Shown: positions 10,671 to 22,107, numbered from the stretch's first letter. The stretch: 64,000 nucleotides of DNA from Serratia marcescens (GCF_006715005.1 NZ_VFMJ01000001.1:4464001-4528000), one strand, 5' to 3'. Made by a program: numbers and translations. The notes: generated by a model from the sequence alone, not told the origin.

Positions 10671-10699
10671 GCAGGGGCGCAAACCTGTTGCGCCCCTGC
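10671..10699 (-). promoter_or_regulatory. dppA-dppB intergenic hairpin
   Basis: A perfect 12-bp inverted repeat, GCAGGGGCGCAA and TTGCGCCCCTGC, with a 5-nt loop and no T run. It lies 36 bp after the dppA stop. Its place fits an mRNA-stabilising or attenuating stem that gives more binding protein than membrane subunits; that role is inferred. Confidence 0.7.
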
Positions 10700-10735
10700 A
10701 AGTCCATTCGTGCGTCTCCGGTAAAGCGGTCGAAA

Positions 10736-12343
10736 TCAGTCTACAGAGACATTCTCGAAGTGATGCTTACCGAGCGGATCCACGACGTAGCCTTTCACTT
10801 CCTTACGCACAGGCTCGTACACGGTGGAGTGTGCGACAATCAGCGCCGGAGCCTGATCGTGCATCACCACCTGCGCCTGTTTGTACAGTTCGATGCGCTT
10901 GTCGTGGTTGGATTCGGCGCGCGCCGGTTGAATCAGATCTTCAAACGGCTTGTAGCACCAGCGGGAGTAGTTGGAGCCGTCTTTCGCCGCCGCACAGCTG
11001 AACAGCGTGGCGAAGAAGTTATCCGGATCCCCGTTGTCGCCGGTCCAGCCCATCATCACCGTCTGGTGCTCGCCCGCTTTGGCGCGCTTGAGGTATTCAC
11101 CCCACTCATAGGTCACGATTTTGGCTTTCACGCCGATCTTGGCCCAGTCGGCCTGGATCATTTCCGCCATGCGGCGCGCGTTCGGGTTGTAAGGACGCTG
11201 TACCGGCATCGCCCACAGGTCGATGCTGAAACCGTCGGCCATGCCCGCTTCTTTCAACAGTGCTTTCGCCTTGGCCGGATCGTAAGCGTAATCCTGCACC
11301 GCGTCGTTATAGCCCCACATGGTCGGCGGGATCAGGTTCTTGGCCGCCTGGCCCGCGCCCTGATAAACCGCATCGATGATCGCCTGCTTGTTGACCGCCA
11401 TGGTCAACGCCTGGCGCACTTTCAGGTTATCCAGCGGCTTTTTCTCGACGTTGAACGACAGGTAACCCACGTTCAGGCCCGGCTGTTCCATCAGGTTGAT
11501 GGACTTGTCTTGTTTCATGCGGGCGATATCGGCCGGGTTCGGGTACGGCATCACCTGGCACTCGTTTTTCTGCAGTTTAGCGTAACGCACGGAGGCATCA
11601 GGCGTGATGGAGAACACCAGGCGATCGATCTTCGGCTTGGTGCCCCAGAAACCGTCGAACGCCTTGTACAGGATCTTGGAGTCTTTCTGGTATTGCAGCA
11701 GCTGGAACGGCCCGGTGCCGATCGGGTTCAGGTCGACTTTTTCCGGCGTGCCGGCTTTCATCATCACGTCAGCGTATTCTGCGGACAGGATGGACGCGAA
11801 GTCCATACCCAGGTCAGCCAGGAACGGCGCTTCCGGGCGGTTCAGCACGAAGCGCACGGTGTTGTCGTCCACTTTTTCGATCTTGGCGATCAGCTTAGGC
11901 ATGTCCATGCCTTCAAAGTATTCGTAACTGCCACCGGACACTTTGTGATAGGCGTTGTTCGCATCCAACTGGCGTTCAAAGGAGAACACCACGTCGTCGG
12001 CGTTGAAATCACGCGTCGGTTTGAAGTCTTTATTGCTCTGCCACTTCACGCCTTTGCGCAGGTGGAAGGTGTAGGTTTTGCCGTCTTCGCTGACGTCCCA
12101 CTTCTCAGCCAGGCCCGGCTGCAGTTCGGTGGTGCCGATTTTGAATTCGACCAGGCGGTTGTAGATCGGTACCGAGCTGGCGTCGTAGGTGGTGCCGGAG
12201 GTGAACAGCTGCGGGTTGAACCCTTCCGGGGAACCTTCAGAACAGTAAACCAACGTCTTGGCCTGTACGCTGGCCGCCACGGTCAGCGCGATCAGCCCAA
12301 TACCGAATTTCAGAATCCCCGATTTACCCAAGGAACGTGTCAT
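10736..12343 (-). CDS. dppA: Periplasmic dipeptide-binding protein DppA
   Basis: A 535-residue family 5 solute-binding protein that captures dipeptides (and haem in some species) in the periplasm and feeds DppBCDF. It has a signal peptide with cleavage after SVQA (about residue 28), then KTLVYCSEGSPEGFNPQLF, the typical mature N terminus. The open frame continues 54 codons upstream. The ATG at 12343 begins the signal peptide and has GGAG 8 nt upstream, so it is chosen. The leader contains a likely GcvB target. Confidence 0.96.
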   Translation of the reverse strand: MTRSLGKSGILKFGIGLIALTVAASVQAKTLVYCSEGSPEGFNPQLFTSGTTYDASSVPIYNRLVEFKIGTTELQPGLAEKWDVSEDGKTYTFHLRKGVKWQSNKDFKPTRDFNADDVVFSFERQLDANNAYHKVSGGSYEYFEGMDMPKLIAKIEKVDDNTVRFVLNRPEAPFLADLGMDFASILSAEYADVMMKAGTPEKVDLNPIGTGPFQLLQYQKDSKILYKAFDGFWGTKPKIDRLVFSITPDASVRYAKLQKNECQVMPYPNPADIARMKQDKSINLMEQPGLNVGYLSFNVEKKPLDNLKVRQALTMAVNKQAIIDAVYQGAGQAAKNLIPPTMWGYNDAVQDYAYDPAKAKALLKEAGMADGFSIDLWAMPVQRPYNPNARRMAEMIQADWAKIGVKAKIVTYEWGEYLKRAKAGEHQTVMMGWTGDNGDPDNFFATLFSCAAAKDGSNYSRWCYKPFEDLIQPARAESNHDKRIELYKQAQVVMHDQAPALIVAHSTVYEPVRKEVKGYVVDPLGKHHFENVSVD

Positions 12344-12351
12344 CGTTAGTG

Positions 12352-12376
12352 CTCCATTGTGTGATGTGATGTGTGT
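12352..12376 (-). promoter_or_regulatory. dppA ribosome site and likely GcvB sRNA target
   Basis: On the minus strand the leader reads ACACACATCACATCACACAA (12376-12357) and then GGAG (12355-12352), 8 nt before the dppA ATG. This CA-rich run is complementary to the GU-rich R1 region by which the small RNA GcvB represses dppA and other peptide transporters in enterobacteria. The match is seen; regulation is inferred. Confidence 0.7.
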
Positions 12377-12895
12377 AATTGCCGCCAGACCTGTATTTTT
12401 TATTGCGTGGCCTGTGCGATCGGCGCCCGAAGGCAGAAGGCGTACGAGGAGAGAATGCCGGATGGAACGCATCGCGGCGGGGACGTCTGAGCGCGTGGAA
12501 TTCACTCAAACAACTCTCGCTCTTACCCCTGAGGCTATCAAGTTGCCAACTGTTTGGGGTGTCGTCAATATAACCAGTGGGGATTTACGCAGACTGTGAG
12601 AAACAGCAAACAAACATAAAAAAAACCTTTTGTTAACAGTTCCAGCATGAAAACTTATGCTAAGCGGTCATTTTTAGCGCATTGGTCTGACCCTCACAAA
12701 CTTACTGGTTTTTAACTCCGTTAAAAAACCCCAAAACTTTGTTGCTGAATGATGAATATCTGAACGGTTATTTTTGTGATCGCCGTTAAAGACAGGAGGA
12801 AATGCTGAGGGATTACCCAAAAGGGTGAGTCCGATGAGCGCGTTTTGCATCGGGCAGGCCCACAATCTGTGCGGCGTAAAAAAACTTTCGGCGGT
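12377..12895. other. dppA upstream region, no convincing gene
   Basis: This holds the dppA promoter (rightmost on the minus strand) and the space up to the chiA terminator. A run of A bases (12617-12625) and AT-rich stretches are present. An 88-codon minus-strand frame at 12674-12940 has no recognisable domain and overlaps the chiA terminator, so I do not call it. Confidence 0.4.
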
Positions 12896-12928
12896 GAAAA
12901 AGCCGGGGGCGAAAGGATATCCCCCGGC
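12896..12928 (-). terminator. Rho-independent terminator of chiA
   Basis: Eight-bp GC stem GCCGGGGG / CCCCCGGC (12902-12909, 12921-12928), followed on the minus strand by TTTTTC. It lies 16 bp beyond the chiA stop. Confidence 0.88.
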
Positions 12929-12944
12929 AACGCACTGCAACCGA

Positions 12945-14992
<2,048 letters not shown>

Positions 14993-15079
14993 GGAGGTAC
15001 TCATCCTCATAAACGACAGGCGAAAAAAAACCTGCTTTAAAAAGCAGGTTTTTCGAATGGTGGTCGGCGAGAGAGGATT
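14993..15079. repeat. Direct repeat copy 1: tRNA-Pro 3' end plus terminator
   Basis: An 87-bp sequence repeated at 15158-15244 (offset 165 bp) with three mismatches (14999, 15015, 15016). It contains the terminator hairpin and 19 bp equal to the 3' end of the tRNA-Pro gene (15061-15079), but not the rest of the tRNA. Confidence 0.9.
15022..15052 (-). terminator. Duplicated terminator hairpin (copy 1)
   Basis: AAACCTGCTTT / AAAGCAGGTTT stem flanked by A and T runs, identical to the terminator beside the intact tRNA-Pro. It could work in both directions. Confidence 0.75.
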
Positions 15080-15157
15080 ACGCGCATCTTTGATGCGCGC
15101 CCTACGGGCCGTTGCTAAAGCAACGTTGTCTCGCTTCGCGAGGCTCGAACCTCCTGC

Positions 15158-15244
15158 GGAGGTGCTCATCCTCATAAACTGCAGGCGAAAAAAAACCTGC
15201 TTTAAAAAGCAGGTTTTTCGAATGGTGGTCGGCGAGAGAGGATT
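15158..15244. repeat. Direct repeat copy 2, ending inside tRNA-Pro
   Basis: The 87-bp partner of 14993-15079. It covers the terminator (15187-15217) and the last 19 nt of the intact tRNA. The 78 bp between the copies is built of small hairpins, such as GCGCATC / GATGCGC and CGTTGCT / AGCAACG. Confidence 0.9.
15187..15217 (-). terminator. Rho-independent terminator of tRNA-Pro
   Basis: Eleven-bp stem AAACCTGCTTT (15193-15203) / AAAGCAGGTTT (15206-15216) with a T run on the minus strand, starting about 9 nt after the tRNA CCA end. Confidence 0.88.
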
Positions 15245-15302
15245 CGAACCTCCGACCCACTGGTCCCAAACCAGTTGCGCTACCAAGCTGCGCTACTCGC
15301 CG
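15226..15302 (-). tRNA. proM: tRNA-Pro (anticodon UGG)
   Basis: A 77-nt cloverleaf with encoded CCA. Acceptor stem is CGGCGAG / CTCGCCG, anticodon stem ACTGG / CCAGT around the loop TTTGGGA, and the T-arm GGAGG TTCGAAT CCTCT. The anticodon TGG reads CCN proline codons, as in E. coli proM. In E. coli a different proline tRNA (proK, CGG) lies between dppA and eptB. The 3' end is part of the repeat described above. Confidence 0.97.
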
Positions 15303-15375
15303 ATGCGGGGCGCATCTTACTGCTGGCGGTTATAGGCGTCAATCACTTTTTTGCCCCTGCATTTCAAGTGATGAT

Positions 15376-15414
15376 AAAAGCGCCATAATGCGCTGCGCCG
15401 GGGGCTGCGCAGCG
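15376..15414 (-). terminator. Possible terminator after uhpC
   Basis: Two adjacent hairpins: CGCTGCGC / GCGCAGCG (15391-15398, 15407-15414), then on the minus strand AGCGC-ATTATG-GCGCT followed by TTTTAT. The second has the terminator shape, but its stem is short. Confidence 0.5.
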
Positions 15415-15422
15415 TATTTTAC

Positions 15423-16754
15423 TCAGGCGTTGGCCGGTTTCAGCGCCGGCGTCTGCGCACGCAGGAACGGCAACAGGAACAGCGCTGACAGGCAAGCGGC
15501 GATGGAAATCACCACGAAGAAGCCGTTCCAATGCCAAATCTCCATCACCCGTGCAATCGGGTAGCCGGACAGCGCCGCGCCCAGGTAGGCGAACAGGCCG
15601 ACGAAACCGGTCGCCGCGCCCGCCGCATCCTTGTGCGAGCACTCCGCCGCCGCCATGCCGATCAGCATCTGCGGGCCAAAGATGAAGAAGCCGATGGCGA
15701 AGAAGCAGCAGGCCTGCAGCAGGTAGGTCACGCCCGGCATCAGCCACAGCGCCGCCACCGACAGGAAGATACCGATGGCGAAGATCAGGTTCATCGGGCC
15801 GCGGTTGCCGCGGAACAGCTTATCGGAACCCCAACCGGCCACCAGTGAACCGATAAAACCGCCCACTTCAAACAGCGAGATGGCTGAGTTGGCGGTCATC
15901 AGCGAATAGCCCTTTTCCTGCGTCAGATAGAGGTTGCCCCAGTCGTTGATCGCGGTGCGCACGATATACACCAGCACGTAAGAAACCGCCAGCAGCCAGA
16001 TGTACTTGTTGGTCAGCACGTAGCGTTTGATGATCTCGCGGTTGCTCAGCCCCTGGCCTTCCGATTCCTGCACCAGCTCCATGGCGTCGTTACGCCATTT
16101 GCCGACGCTCGGCAGCCCCAGGGTGGATGGCTTGTCGCGCAGGCGCCAGCACATCAGCAGGCCAAGCACCACGCCGATGATACCGGGAATGATCATGCCG
16201 TAACGCCAGCTGAAGTGCAGCGAGATAAAGCCCACCAGCAGCGGGATCAGCGCCCCACCAACGTTGTGCGAGGTGTTCCAGATCGCCCACCAGCTGCCGC
16301 GCTCGGAGCGCGAATACCAGCTGGTGAGGATTTTCGAGCACGGCGGCCAGCCCCAGCCCTGGAAGAAGGCGTTGAGGATCCACAGCGTGCCCAGCATCAG
16401 CAGCGACGAGCTGAGGCCGAAGAAGATATTCAGCACCCCGGTCATGATCAGACCCAGCCCCATAAAGTAACGCGGGTTGGAGCGATCGCTGATCATGCCG
16501 GAAATGAATTTCGAGCAGCCGTAGGTGATGTAGAACAGCGTGCCGAGGATGCCGACGTCGGACATCGTCAGGCCCAGATCGCTCAGCATCGCCGGCATGA
16601 TGAAGTTGAAGCTTTTGCGCGTGAAGTAAAACGCGGCGTAGCCGATGTACATGGTGCACATCAGCTGGATGCGCCAGTATTTGTAGCTGGCGTCGATCTG
16701 CCGTTGATCGGTGACCTGCGGCGCGTCCGAGCGGCTTTTAAGGAAAGACCACAT
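15423..16754 (-). CDS. uhpC: Hexose-phosphate sensor UhpC (MFS family)
   Basis: A 443-residue, 12-helix organophosphate:phosphate antiporter-family protein. It resembles E. coli UhpC along its whole length (FYFTRKSFNF near residue 45, FGPQMLIGMAAAECSHKDAAGAATGF near 370), not UhpT or GlpT. UhpC senses external glucose-6-phosphate and activates the kinase UhpB. Its place just after uhpB supports this. No uhpT follows: the next feature downstream is the tRNA-Pro. UhpC-type proteins can also transport, so a dual role is possible. Confidence 0.88.
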   Translation of the reverse strand: MWSFLKSRSDAPQVTDQRQIDASYKYWRIQLMCTMYIGYAAFYFTRKSFNFIMPAMLSDLGLTMSDVGILGTLFYITYGCSKFISGMISDRSNPRYFMGLGLIMTGVLNIFFGLSSSLLMLGTLWILNAFFQGWGWPPCSKILTSWYSRSERGSWWAIWNTSHNVGGALIPLLVGFISLHFSWRYGMIIPGIIGVVLGLLMCWRLRDKPSTLGLPSVGKWRNDAMELVQESEGQGLSNREIIKRYVLTNKYIWLLAVSYVLVYIVRTAINDWGNLYLTQEKGYSLMTANSAISLFEVGGFIGSLVAGWGSDKLFRGNRGPMNLIFAIGIFLSVAALWLMPGVTYLLQACCFFAIGFFIFGPQMLIGMAAAECSHKDAAGAATGFVGLFAYLGAALSGYPIARVMEIWHWNGFFVVISIAACLSALFLLPFLRAQTPALKPANA

Positions 16755-16849
16755 GTGGAACCTCAGAGGATTGAATAAAGTGCCGCTATGATGCTCCCCG
16801 CGCGCGCGGGAGGCTTACGCCAGATTCCCGACGCGGTTAGGAGTTTTTC

Positions 16850-18394
16850 CTAGTTTTGCGCTTGCGCCGGTGAAACTGTGGGCAAGATCACACTCAAACA
16901 GGCGCCCCGTTCAGCGGTGAACCGCAGGCTGCCGCCGAGGGCGCTGATGCGCTCCTGCATGCCCCGCAGGCCGTACCCCGGCTGATGGTTGTCCGCATCG
17001 AAGCCCACGCCGTTGTCGCGGATGGTCAGGGCGATCAGTGGCGCGGCGCCTTTGCGCGGCTGCAGGCGCGCGTCCAGCTCCAGGCGGCTGGCGCCGGCGT
17101 GCCGGCACACATTGGTCACCCCTTCCTGACACACCCGGTACAGCGTGATCTTCAGCGTTTCATCCAGCAGCTCGTCCGGCACCTGCCATTGCAGGCTGCT
17201 CACCAGCGACGCGTCCTGCGGCAGCGACTCTCGCAGCATCGCCGCCACCGCCGCCGACAGCGGCAGGTTGTTCAGCGCCGCCGGCCACAGTTGGGTCAGC
17301 ACGTCGTGCACCCCGTCGTAGACCCGCAGCGCCAACGCATCGATGGTGTCGGCGCAGCCGATCACCGCCGGCTCCGGCGCCAGGCGTTTGACGATGCTGG
17401 CCTGGGTACGAATCACGGTGATGGTTTGCCCCACCTCATCGTGCAGCTCGCGCGCCACCTCGCGCCGGGTTTGCTCCTCCGCCGTCACCAGCGCCCGCGC
17501 CAGTTGCCGGTTCTCCGCCAGCCGCAGCCGCAGCTGCTGATTCAGCTCGCGCTGGCGCTGAATGCCGGCGCCCAGCAGCAGCCCGGTCAGGCTTTGGGCC
17601 AGCAGCGACAGCAGCAGATCGCGGTGCGACTCCGGCTGCGGCGGCTCGTTGACCATCAGCGCCACGCCGTTGAGCAGCGTCGCCAACAGCGCGCCCTGCC
17701 AGCCGTAGCGATAAGACATGAACACGATAGGAATGGCCAGGCAGAAAGGCGCGAAACGCCGCAGCTCGGCGGCGTTCACCTGCTGCTGCAGCCAGATGCT
17801 GAATGCAAACAGCAGCAGATAGCTGGCCAGGTGGCCCAGACGCAGCTCCACCGGCTTGTGGATTAGCCCCGGCTCCAGCGGCACCCAGATTTGGCGCGCC
17901 AGATAGTGCCACAACAGCAGGCAGGTCGGCGCGATGGTGAAACCGCCGGTCAGGCCGAGCAGCAGCGCACGGGCGCCTTCGCCGCTCACCAGCTGCCACA
18001 CCAACGCCTGCAGCAAGGCGGCGGCCACCACCACCGCGCCCTGCAACAGCGGCCAACGCCATTCGCTGTCGCTCTGTTGATGGCGCAACAGCCACGGCGA
18101 GGCCAGCAGGCTGAGCAACACCGTCAACACCAGCACCGCCACCGACGCCCACAGCGCCGGGCCGTAACCGAACTGGTCCGCCAGCAGCGCCATCAGCAAC
18201 AGATCGGCCAGCAGGATCCCCGGCCAGAAACGGTACGGGCTCTGCAGCAAAATGCCCATGCGCAGGCCGAACGGGAACAGCAGCAGCGCCTGCCAGGGCG
18301 GGTCGATCAGCGCGGTGCCGATGCCCCACAGGCAAAACGCGCTGGCGGCGTAGATGAAAAACAGCGCCAGCTGGGTGATCAGGCGCTGCGTCAC
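16850..18394 (-). CDS. uhpB: Sensor histidine kinase UhpB
   Basis: A 514-residue membrane kinase. The N-terminal half is a MASE1 domain with about eight helices. It is followed by a HisKA_3 dimerisation box ([17 protein letters not shown], phospho-acceptor His318) and a HATPase_c domain with [13 protein letters not shown] (N box) and IRDNGVGFD (G1 box). With UhpC it detects external hexose phosphates and phosphorylates UhpA. It overlaps uhpA by 4 bp. The 95-bp gap to uhpC is larger than in E. coli and contains no gene. Confidence 0.93.
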   Translation of the reverse strand: MTQRLITQLALFFIYAASAFCLWGIGTALIDPPWQALLLFPFGLRMGILLQSPYRFWPGILLADLLLMALLADQFGYGPALWASVAVLVLTVLLSLLASPWLLRHQQSDSEWRWPLLQGAVVVAAALLQALVWQLVSGEGARALLLGLTGGFTIAPTCLLLWHYLARQIWVPLEPGLIHKPVELRLGHLASYLLLFAFSIWLQQQVNAAELRRFAPFCLAIPIVFMSYRYGWQGALLATLLNGVALMVNEPPQPESHRDLLLSLLAQSLTGLLLGAGIQRQRELNQQLRLRLAENRQLARALVTAEEQTRREVARELHDEVGQTITVIRTQASIVKRLAPEPAVIGCADTIDALALRVYDGVHDVLTQLWPAALNNLPLSAAVAAMLRESLPQDASLVSSLQWQVPDELLDETLKITLYRVCQEGVTNVCRHAGASRLELDARLQPRKGAAPLIALTIRDNGVGFDADNHQPGYGLRGMQERISALGGSLRFTAERGACLSVILPTVSPAQAQN

Positions 18395-18981
18395 AGGTTC
18401 AGCATCCGTCTGGCCAGTTCGACGTTGTTGGTGATGCCCAGCTTGGCGAACAGGTTGGCGCGATGCACATGCACCGTCTTCGGCGACAGCCCCAGTGCGG
18501 CGGCGATCTCGCGCACTTCCTGGCCCTGCGCCAGCAGCAGCGCGATCTCACGCTCGCGGCGGGTCAGCGGATCGACCCTCACCCGCGCCAGCTGCTGGGC
18601 GATTTCCGGCATCAAATAGACACCGCCGCCGGCGACGGTGCGCACCGCGGTGATCAGATCTTCCGGCTTGCAGCGCTTGGAGAGGAAGCCGCTGGCGCCG
18701 CGATCCAGCGCCATTTCCACCAGCGCCGGGTTATCGTGCATCGACAGCATCACCACGCGAATGCCGGAAGGAATGTCTGCCAGCAGATCCAGCCCGCTGC
18801 CGTCCGGCATCGAAATGTCGCAAATGCAGATTTCCGCCTCCAGCCCCGGTAGGCCGGCGCGCGCCTGCGCCGCGCTGCTGAACTCGCCCACCACCTGAAT
18901 ATCGGCCTCCAGCGACAGCAGCTGCACAAAGCCCGAGCGCACAATGTCATGATCGTCGATAAACGCCACGCGCAGGGTCAT
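18391..18981 (-). CDS. uhpA: Response regulator UhpA
   Basis: A 196-residue NarL/FixJ-type regulator. The receiver domain has the acidic pair D10/D11 region (FIDDHD), phospho-acceptor Asp55 ([15 protein letters not shown]) and a conserved Lys in LSKRCKPED. The C-terminal LuxR-type helix-turn-helix ([15 protein letters not shown] to [15 protein letters not shown]) is intact. It heads the uhpABC operon and in relatives activates uhpT. Its target promoter is not in the window. Confidence 0.94.
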   Translation of the reverse strand: MTLRVAFIDDHDIVRSGFVQLLSLEADIQVVGEFSSAAQARAGLPGLEAEICICDISMPDGSGLDLLADIPSGIRVVMLSMHDNPALVEMALDRGASGFLSKRCKPEDLITAVRTVAGGGVYLMPEIAQQLARVRVDPLTRREREIALLLAQGQEVREIAAALGLSPKTVHVHRANLFAKLGITNNVELARRMLNL

Positions 18982-19070
18982 GGAAATCTCCGGTTAGAAG
19001 GGGAAGTGCGCAAGTATACCGTATGCACACACCGGAATAATTGATGAAGAGAATGTATTGGCGGAAATTA

Positions 19071-19091
19071 CCGGGTGCGCAAGGCACCCGG
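19071..19091 (-). terminator. Probable terminator of eptB
   Basis: Eight-bp stem CCGGGTGC / GCACCCGG with a 5-nt loop, 10 bp after the eptB stop. The following minus-strand sequence (TAATTTCC) is only weakly T-rich. Confidence 0.5.
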
Positions 19092-19100
19092 CGGGCGGGA

Positions 19101-20795
19101 TTACAGGCGGGCAGGCGCCGTTTTATTCTGCGGGAGATGGCACCAGTTGTTTTTATCCACGATGCCGCCGTTCGGCGAGGTGTAGCCGAGGCAGCCGAGG
19201 ATGGTGTCAAACAGCTCGACGTGGCGATGCGTTTTGCCGATGCGCTGCTGCGCCTGCAGTTGCTCAAAGGCGCTGAGGTGCTGCGGGTTCTCGAGGAACT
19301 TGTCCGACGCCCATACGATCATCGGCACGCGGAACTGCTCCGGCGGCGCCATTTCGCGCGGCGTGCCGTGCAAGTGCGTATTCTCGCCGATCGATTCGCC
19401 GTGATCGGCGGCATAGAACACGATGGCCTTCTTGTCGCGCACCTGGTCGATCACATTACTGATAAAGCTGTCGGTGTACAGCACCGTATTGTCGAACGCG
19501 TTGATCAGCTGCGCCTTGGTGCAAGAGTCGTCCACCCCCATGCACTCCGGCTGATAGCGCGCATAGCTGCGCGGATAACGCTGCGAGTACAGGTAGTGCG
19601 AGCCTTTGGTATGCAGGATCACCAGGTGTTTGCCCTTCGGATAACGCGCCAGCGACTCCTTCATCTCGTTCACCAGCAGCATATCGTCGACCGCCTTGCC
19701 GTCGTTGCGCTTCTCGGACGCGATCATCTCGCGGAACGAATAGTTGTTCACCTCGGTGTTGTTGTAGAACCACACCTCGCTCTGCATGGCGAACAGCTCG
19801 GAAGAGAAGCCCAGATCCTTCAGCACCGCGAACACGTTCTGCTCTTTCAGCGTGCGCTGCGGATTATCCTCGGTGCCGCCTTCGCGCACAAACATGCAGC
19901 GCAGCGACAGCTTGGTGGCGGTGTCGCACGACTCACCGCGAAACGCCACCAGGTTCTTCTCTTTCGACAGCCGCGGCGTGGTATCGCGCTCATAGCCCAG
20001 CATGCCCATGTGATCCCAGCGCGTGGTCTCGCCGATGATGAACACCACGTAGGTATCGTCGATATCCGCCGGCGGTACATAGGTGAAGTGTTTGCCCGGA
20101 TCGAACATCGTGCTCTGGTCCTGGCTTTCGTCATAGCGGGTATAGGCAAACAGCCCCAGCGCCGACAGCCAGTTGGACGGCAGATACGAGTGCGCTACCA
20201 CGCCGCCGTAGCTCGGCAGATCGACGTTGGCGAGCTTCTCCTGCACGCTCTGCTCGTCGTCCAACATGCGCAGCGGCAGCCAGACCAGCGCCACCACCGC
20301 CAGCAACACCAGCAGCGGCTTGATGCGATGACCGGGGGTTTTCAGCTGTTCAATCAGGGTGTAGCGCAGGCTGTTTTTCCAGATCAGCAGCAGCGGCAAG
20401 GCGCTGAGCGCCACCATCCACAGCACGAAGTGCAGGCCGACCACCTCTTTCGACAGATCGATATCGGTAGTCATCACCGACACCACGATGCCGTAGCCGA
20501 TCACCACGTTAAAAAACGTCATGTAGTAGCTGGCAGCCACCGAAATCAACACCAGCAGCGAGGCGACGATGCGATAAAACAGCCGGCCGCCGAGCGATAC
20601 CAGCCGCATGATGAAGAATGTGAACAGGACGATAGCGATGACTTCCGTCACCGCCGAAATCAGCTTAATTCCCTGAATGCCATGCGCCAACGAATCAAAA
20701 CGGCGATAGAAAACGGACAGGTTTAGAAAGATGCCGATATAGATCGCTAACAATAACGATAAATTCTGCTGTGATAGCGATTTAACTTTGTTCAT
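19101..20795 (-). CDS. eptB: Kdo2-lipid A phosphoethanolamine transferase EptB
   Basis: A 564-residue inner-membrane enzyme that adds phosphoethanolamine to the outer Kdo of LPS, lowering negative charge. It has five N-terminal helices (to about residue 200), then a periplasmic sulfatase-fold domain. FIIGETTRWDHMG supplies the metal-binding Glu, DTATKLSLRCMF the nucleophile Thr region, and FYAADHGES and HLHGTPREMAPPEQFRVP complete the Zn site. It matches E. coli EptB throughout rather than EptA/MCR. dpp and eptB are also neighbours in E. coli, so chiA and uhpABC sit inside a conserved pair here. Confidence 0.95.
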   Translation of the reverse strand: MNKVKSLSQQNLSLLLAIYIGIFLNLSVFYRRFDSLAHGIQGIKLISAVTEVIAIVLFTFFIMRLVSLGGRLFYRIVASLLVLISVAASYYMTFFNVVIGYGIVVSVMTTDIDLSKEVVGLHFVLWMVALSALPLLLIWKNSLRYTLIEQLKTPGHRIKPLLVLLAVVALVWLPLRMLDDEQSVQEKLANVDLPSYGGVVAHSYLPSNWLSALGLFAYTRYDESQDQSTMFDPGKHFTYVPPADIDDTYVVFIIGETTRWDHMGMLGYERDTTPRLSKEKNLVAFRGESCDTATKLSLRCMFVREGGTEDNPQRTLKEQNVFAVLKDLGFSSELFAMQSEVWFYNNTEVNNYSFREMIASEKRNDGKAVDDMLLVNEMKESLARYPKGKHLVILHTKGSHYLYSQRYPRSYARYQPECMGVDDSCTKAQLINAFDNTVLYTDSFISNVIDQVRDKKAIVFYAADHGESIGENTHLHGTPREMAPPEQFRVPMIVWASDKFLENPQHLSAFEQLQAQQRIGKTHRHVELFDTILGCLGYTSPNGGIVDKNNWCHLPQNKTAPARL

Positions 20796-20972
20796 GTAAC
20801 GCGGTGGCTCCGGGGACGGTGTAGCGGTTCTGACTCAGTCAGACACTGATTGCGGCTTCTGGTTCAGCCAACCGGCAATAAGCGTTATTTTGCGGGTAAT
20901 AATCAAGAGAATTCTCACAAAAAGGACAAAATTTACCGTTTTTTTGAGCGATTTTCAGGCAGGGCACACAAG

Positions 20973-20999
20973 AAAATGGAGGGACAAACCCTCCATTTT
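20973..20999 (-). terminator. Terminator of ohr (bidirectional form)
   Basis: Eleven-bp perfect stem AAAATGGAGGG / CCCTCCATTTT with ACAAA loop, 21 bp after the ohr stop. The rest of the eptB-ohr gap (20796-20972) is AT-rich promoter sequence for eptB. Confidence 0.9.
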
Positions 21000-21020
21000 T
21001 TCCAGATATCGGCAAAAATC

Positions 21021-21446
21021 TTACTTAACGTTCAGAGTCACATCGATATTTCCACGGGTGGCGTTGGAGTATGGGCACACCACGTGCGCCTTTTTCACCA
21101 GATCTTCCGCCACGCTGCGCTCGATGCCCGGCAGCGAGATATCCAGCTGCACTTCGATGCCGAAGCCGTTGGGAATCTCACCGATGCCGACGGTGCCGTC
21201 GATCTTGGCTTCGGCCGGGATTTTGACCTTTTCCTTCGCCGCGACAAACTTCAACGCGCCGAGGAAACAGGCGGAGTAACCGGCGGCGAACAGCTGCTCG
21301 GGGTTGGTGACTTCGCCGCCGGCGCCGCCCATCTCTTTCGGCACGCCCAGTTTCACGTCCAACACGCCGTCGGAGGAGGTCGCACGGCCGTCGCGGCCGC
21401 CGGTTGCGGTGGCGTGAGCGCGGTAAACCACTTTCTCAATAGACAT
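21021..21446 (-). CDS. ohr: Organic hydroperoxide resistance protein Ohr
   Basis: A 141-residue OsmC/Ohr-family thiol peroxidase that reduces organic and fatty-acid hydroperoxides using lipoyl groups. Both catalytic cysteines are present: Cys60 ([10 protein letters not shown]) and Cys123 ([12 protein letters not shown]). Arg and Glu of the active site are in the N-terminal half. AAGGA precedes the ATG. The regulator gene ohrR lies upstream in the same direction, and an operator-like sequence sits in the gap. Confidence 0.95.
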   Translation of the reverse strand: MSIEKVVYRAHATATGGRDGRATSSDGVLDVKLGVPKEMGGAGGEVTNPEQLFAAGYSACFLGALKFVAAKEKVKIPAEAKIDGTVGIGEIPNGFGIEVQLDISLPGIERSVAEDLVKKAHVVCPYSNATRGNIDVTLNVK

Positions 21447-21519
21447 CGTTCATTCCTTCTTGCTGGTTGGCGAGATGACTACGGCTTCCACGAGGTAAAG
21501 CCGGTCACATATTTATCTT

Positions 21520-21550
21520 TTGCGATTAAATCGCGCACTACTTATATTTA
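21520..21550 (-). promoter_or_regulatory. Putative OhrR operator upstream of ohr
   Basis: Contains the dyad GCGATTAAATCGC (21522-21534). The 31-bp stretch from TTGCGATTA on the plus strand matches 26 of 31 positions of a minus-strand sequence in front of ohrR (22107-22077). It lies 74-104 bp before the ohr start. Binding by OhrR is inferred. Confidence 0.7.
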
Positions 21551-21606
21551 ACACTTATTAACCAGTGTAGACCACCCGCGCCGTTCTTGCGTCCGGCGGC
21601 GGCGGG

Positions 21607-22071
<465 letters not shown>

Positions 22072-22076
22072 GTGTA

Positions 22077-22107
22077 TGAATATAGATAGTGCACGATGTA
22101 ATCGCAA
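22077..22107 (-). promoter_or_regulatory. Putative OhrR operator upstream of ohrR
   Basis: The second copy of the ohr operator-like sequence, with dyad core CGAT-TAC-ATCG (read on the minus strand). It ends 6 bp before the ohrR ATG, so it could serve autorepression. It may also touch the promoter of the divergent HD-domain gene. Confidence 0.65.

Noticed and set aside
10586-12349. 587-codon plus-strand frame opposite dppA
   Set aside because: Shadow of dppA; His/Val/Arg-rich composition and no family signature.
12674-12940. Possible 88-residue minus-strand gene between chiA and dppA
   Set aside because: No domain, no convincing ribosome site, and its start lies in the chiA terminator region.
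15423-16754. Calling the MFS gene uhpT or glpT
   Set aside because: Sequence pattern follows UhpC along its length, and it lies right after uhpB in the uhpABC order.
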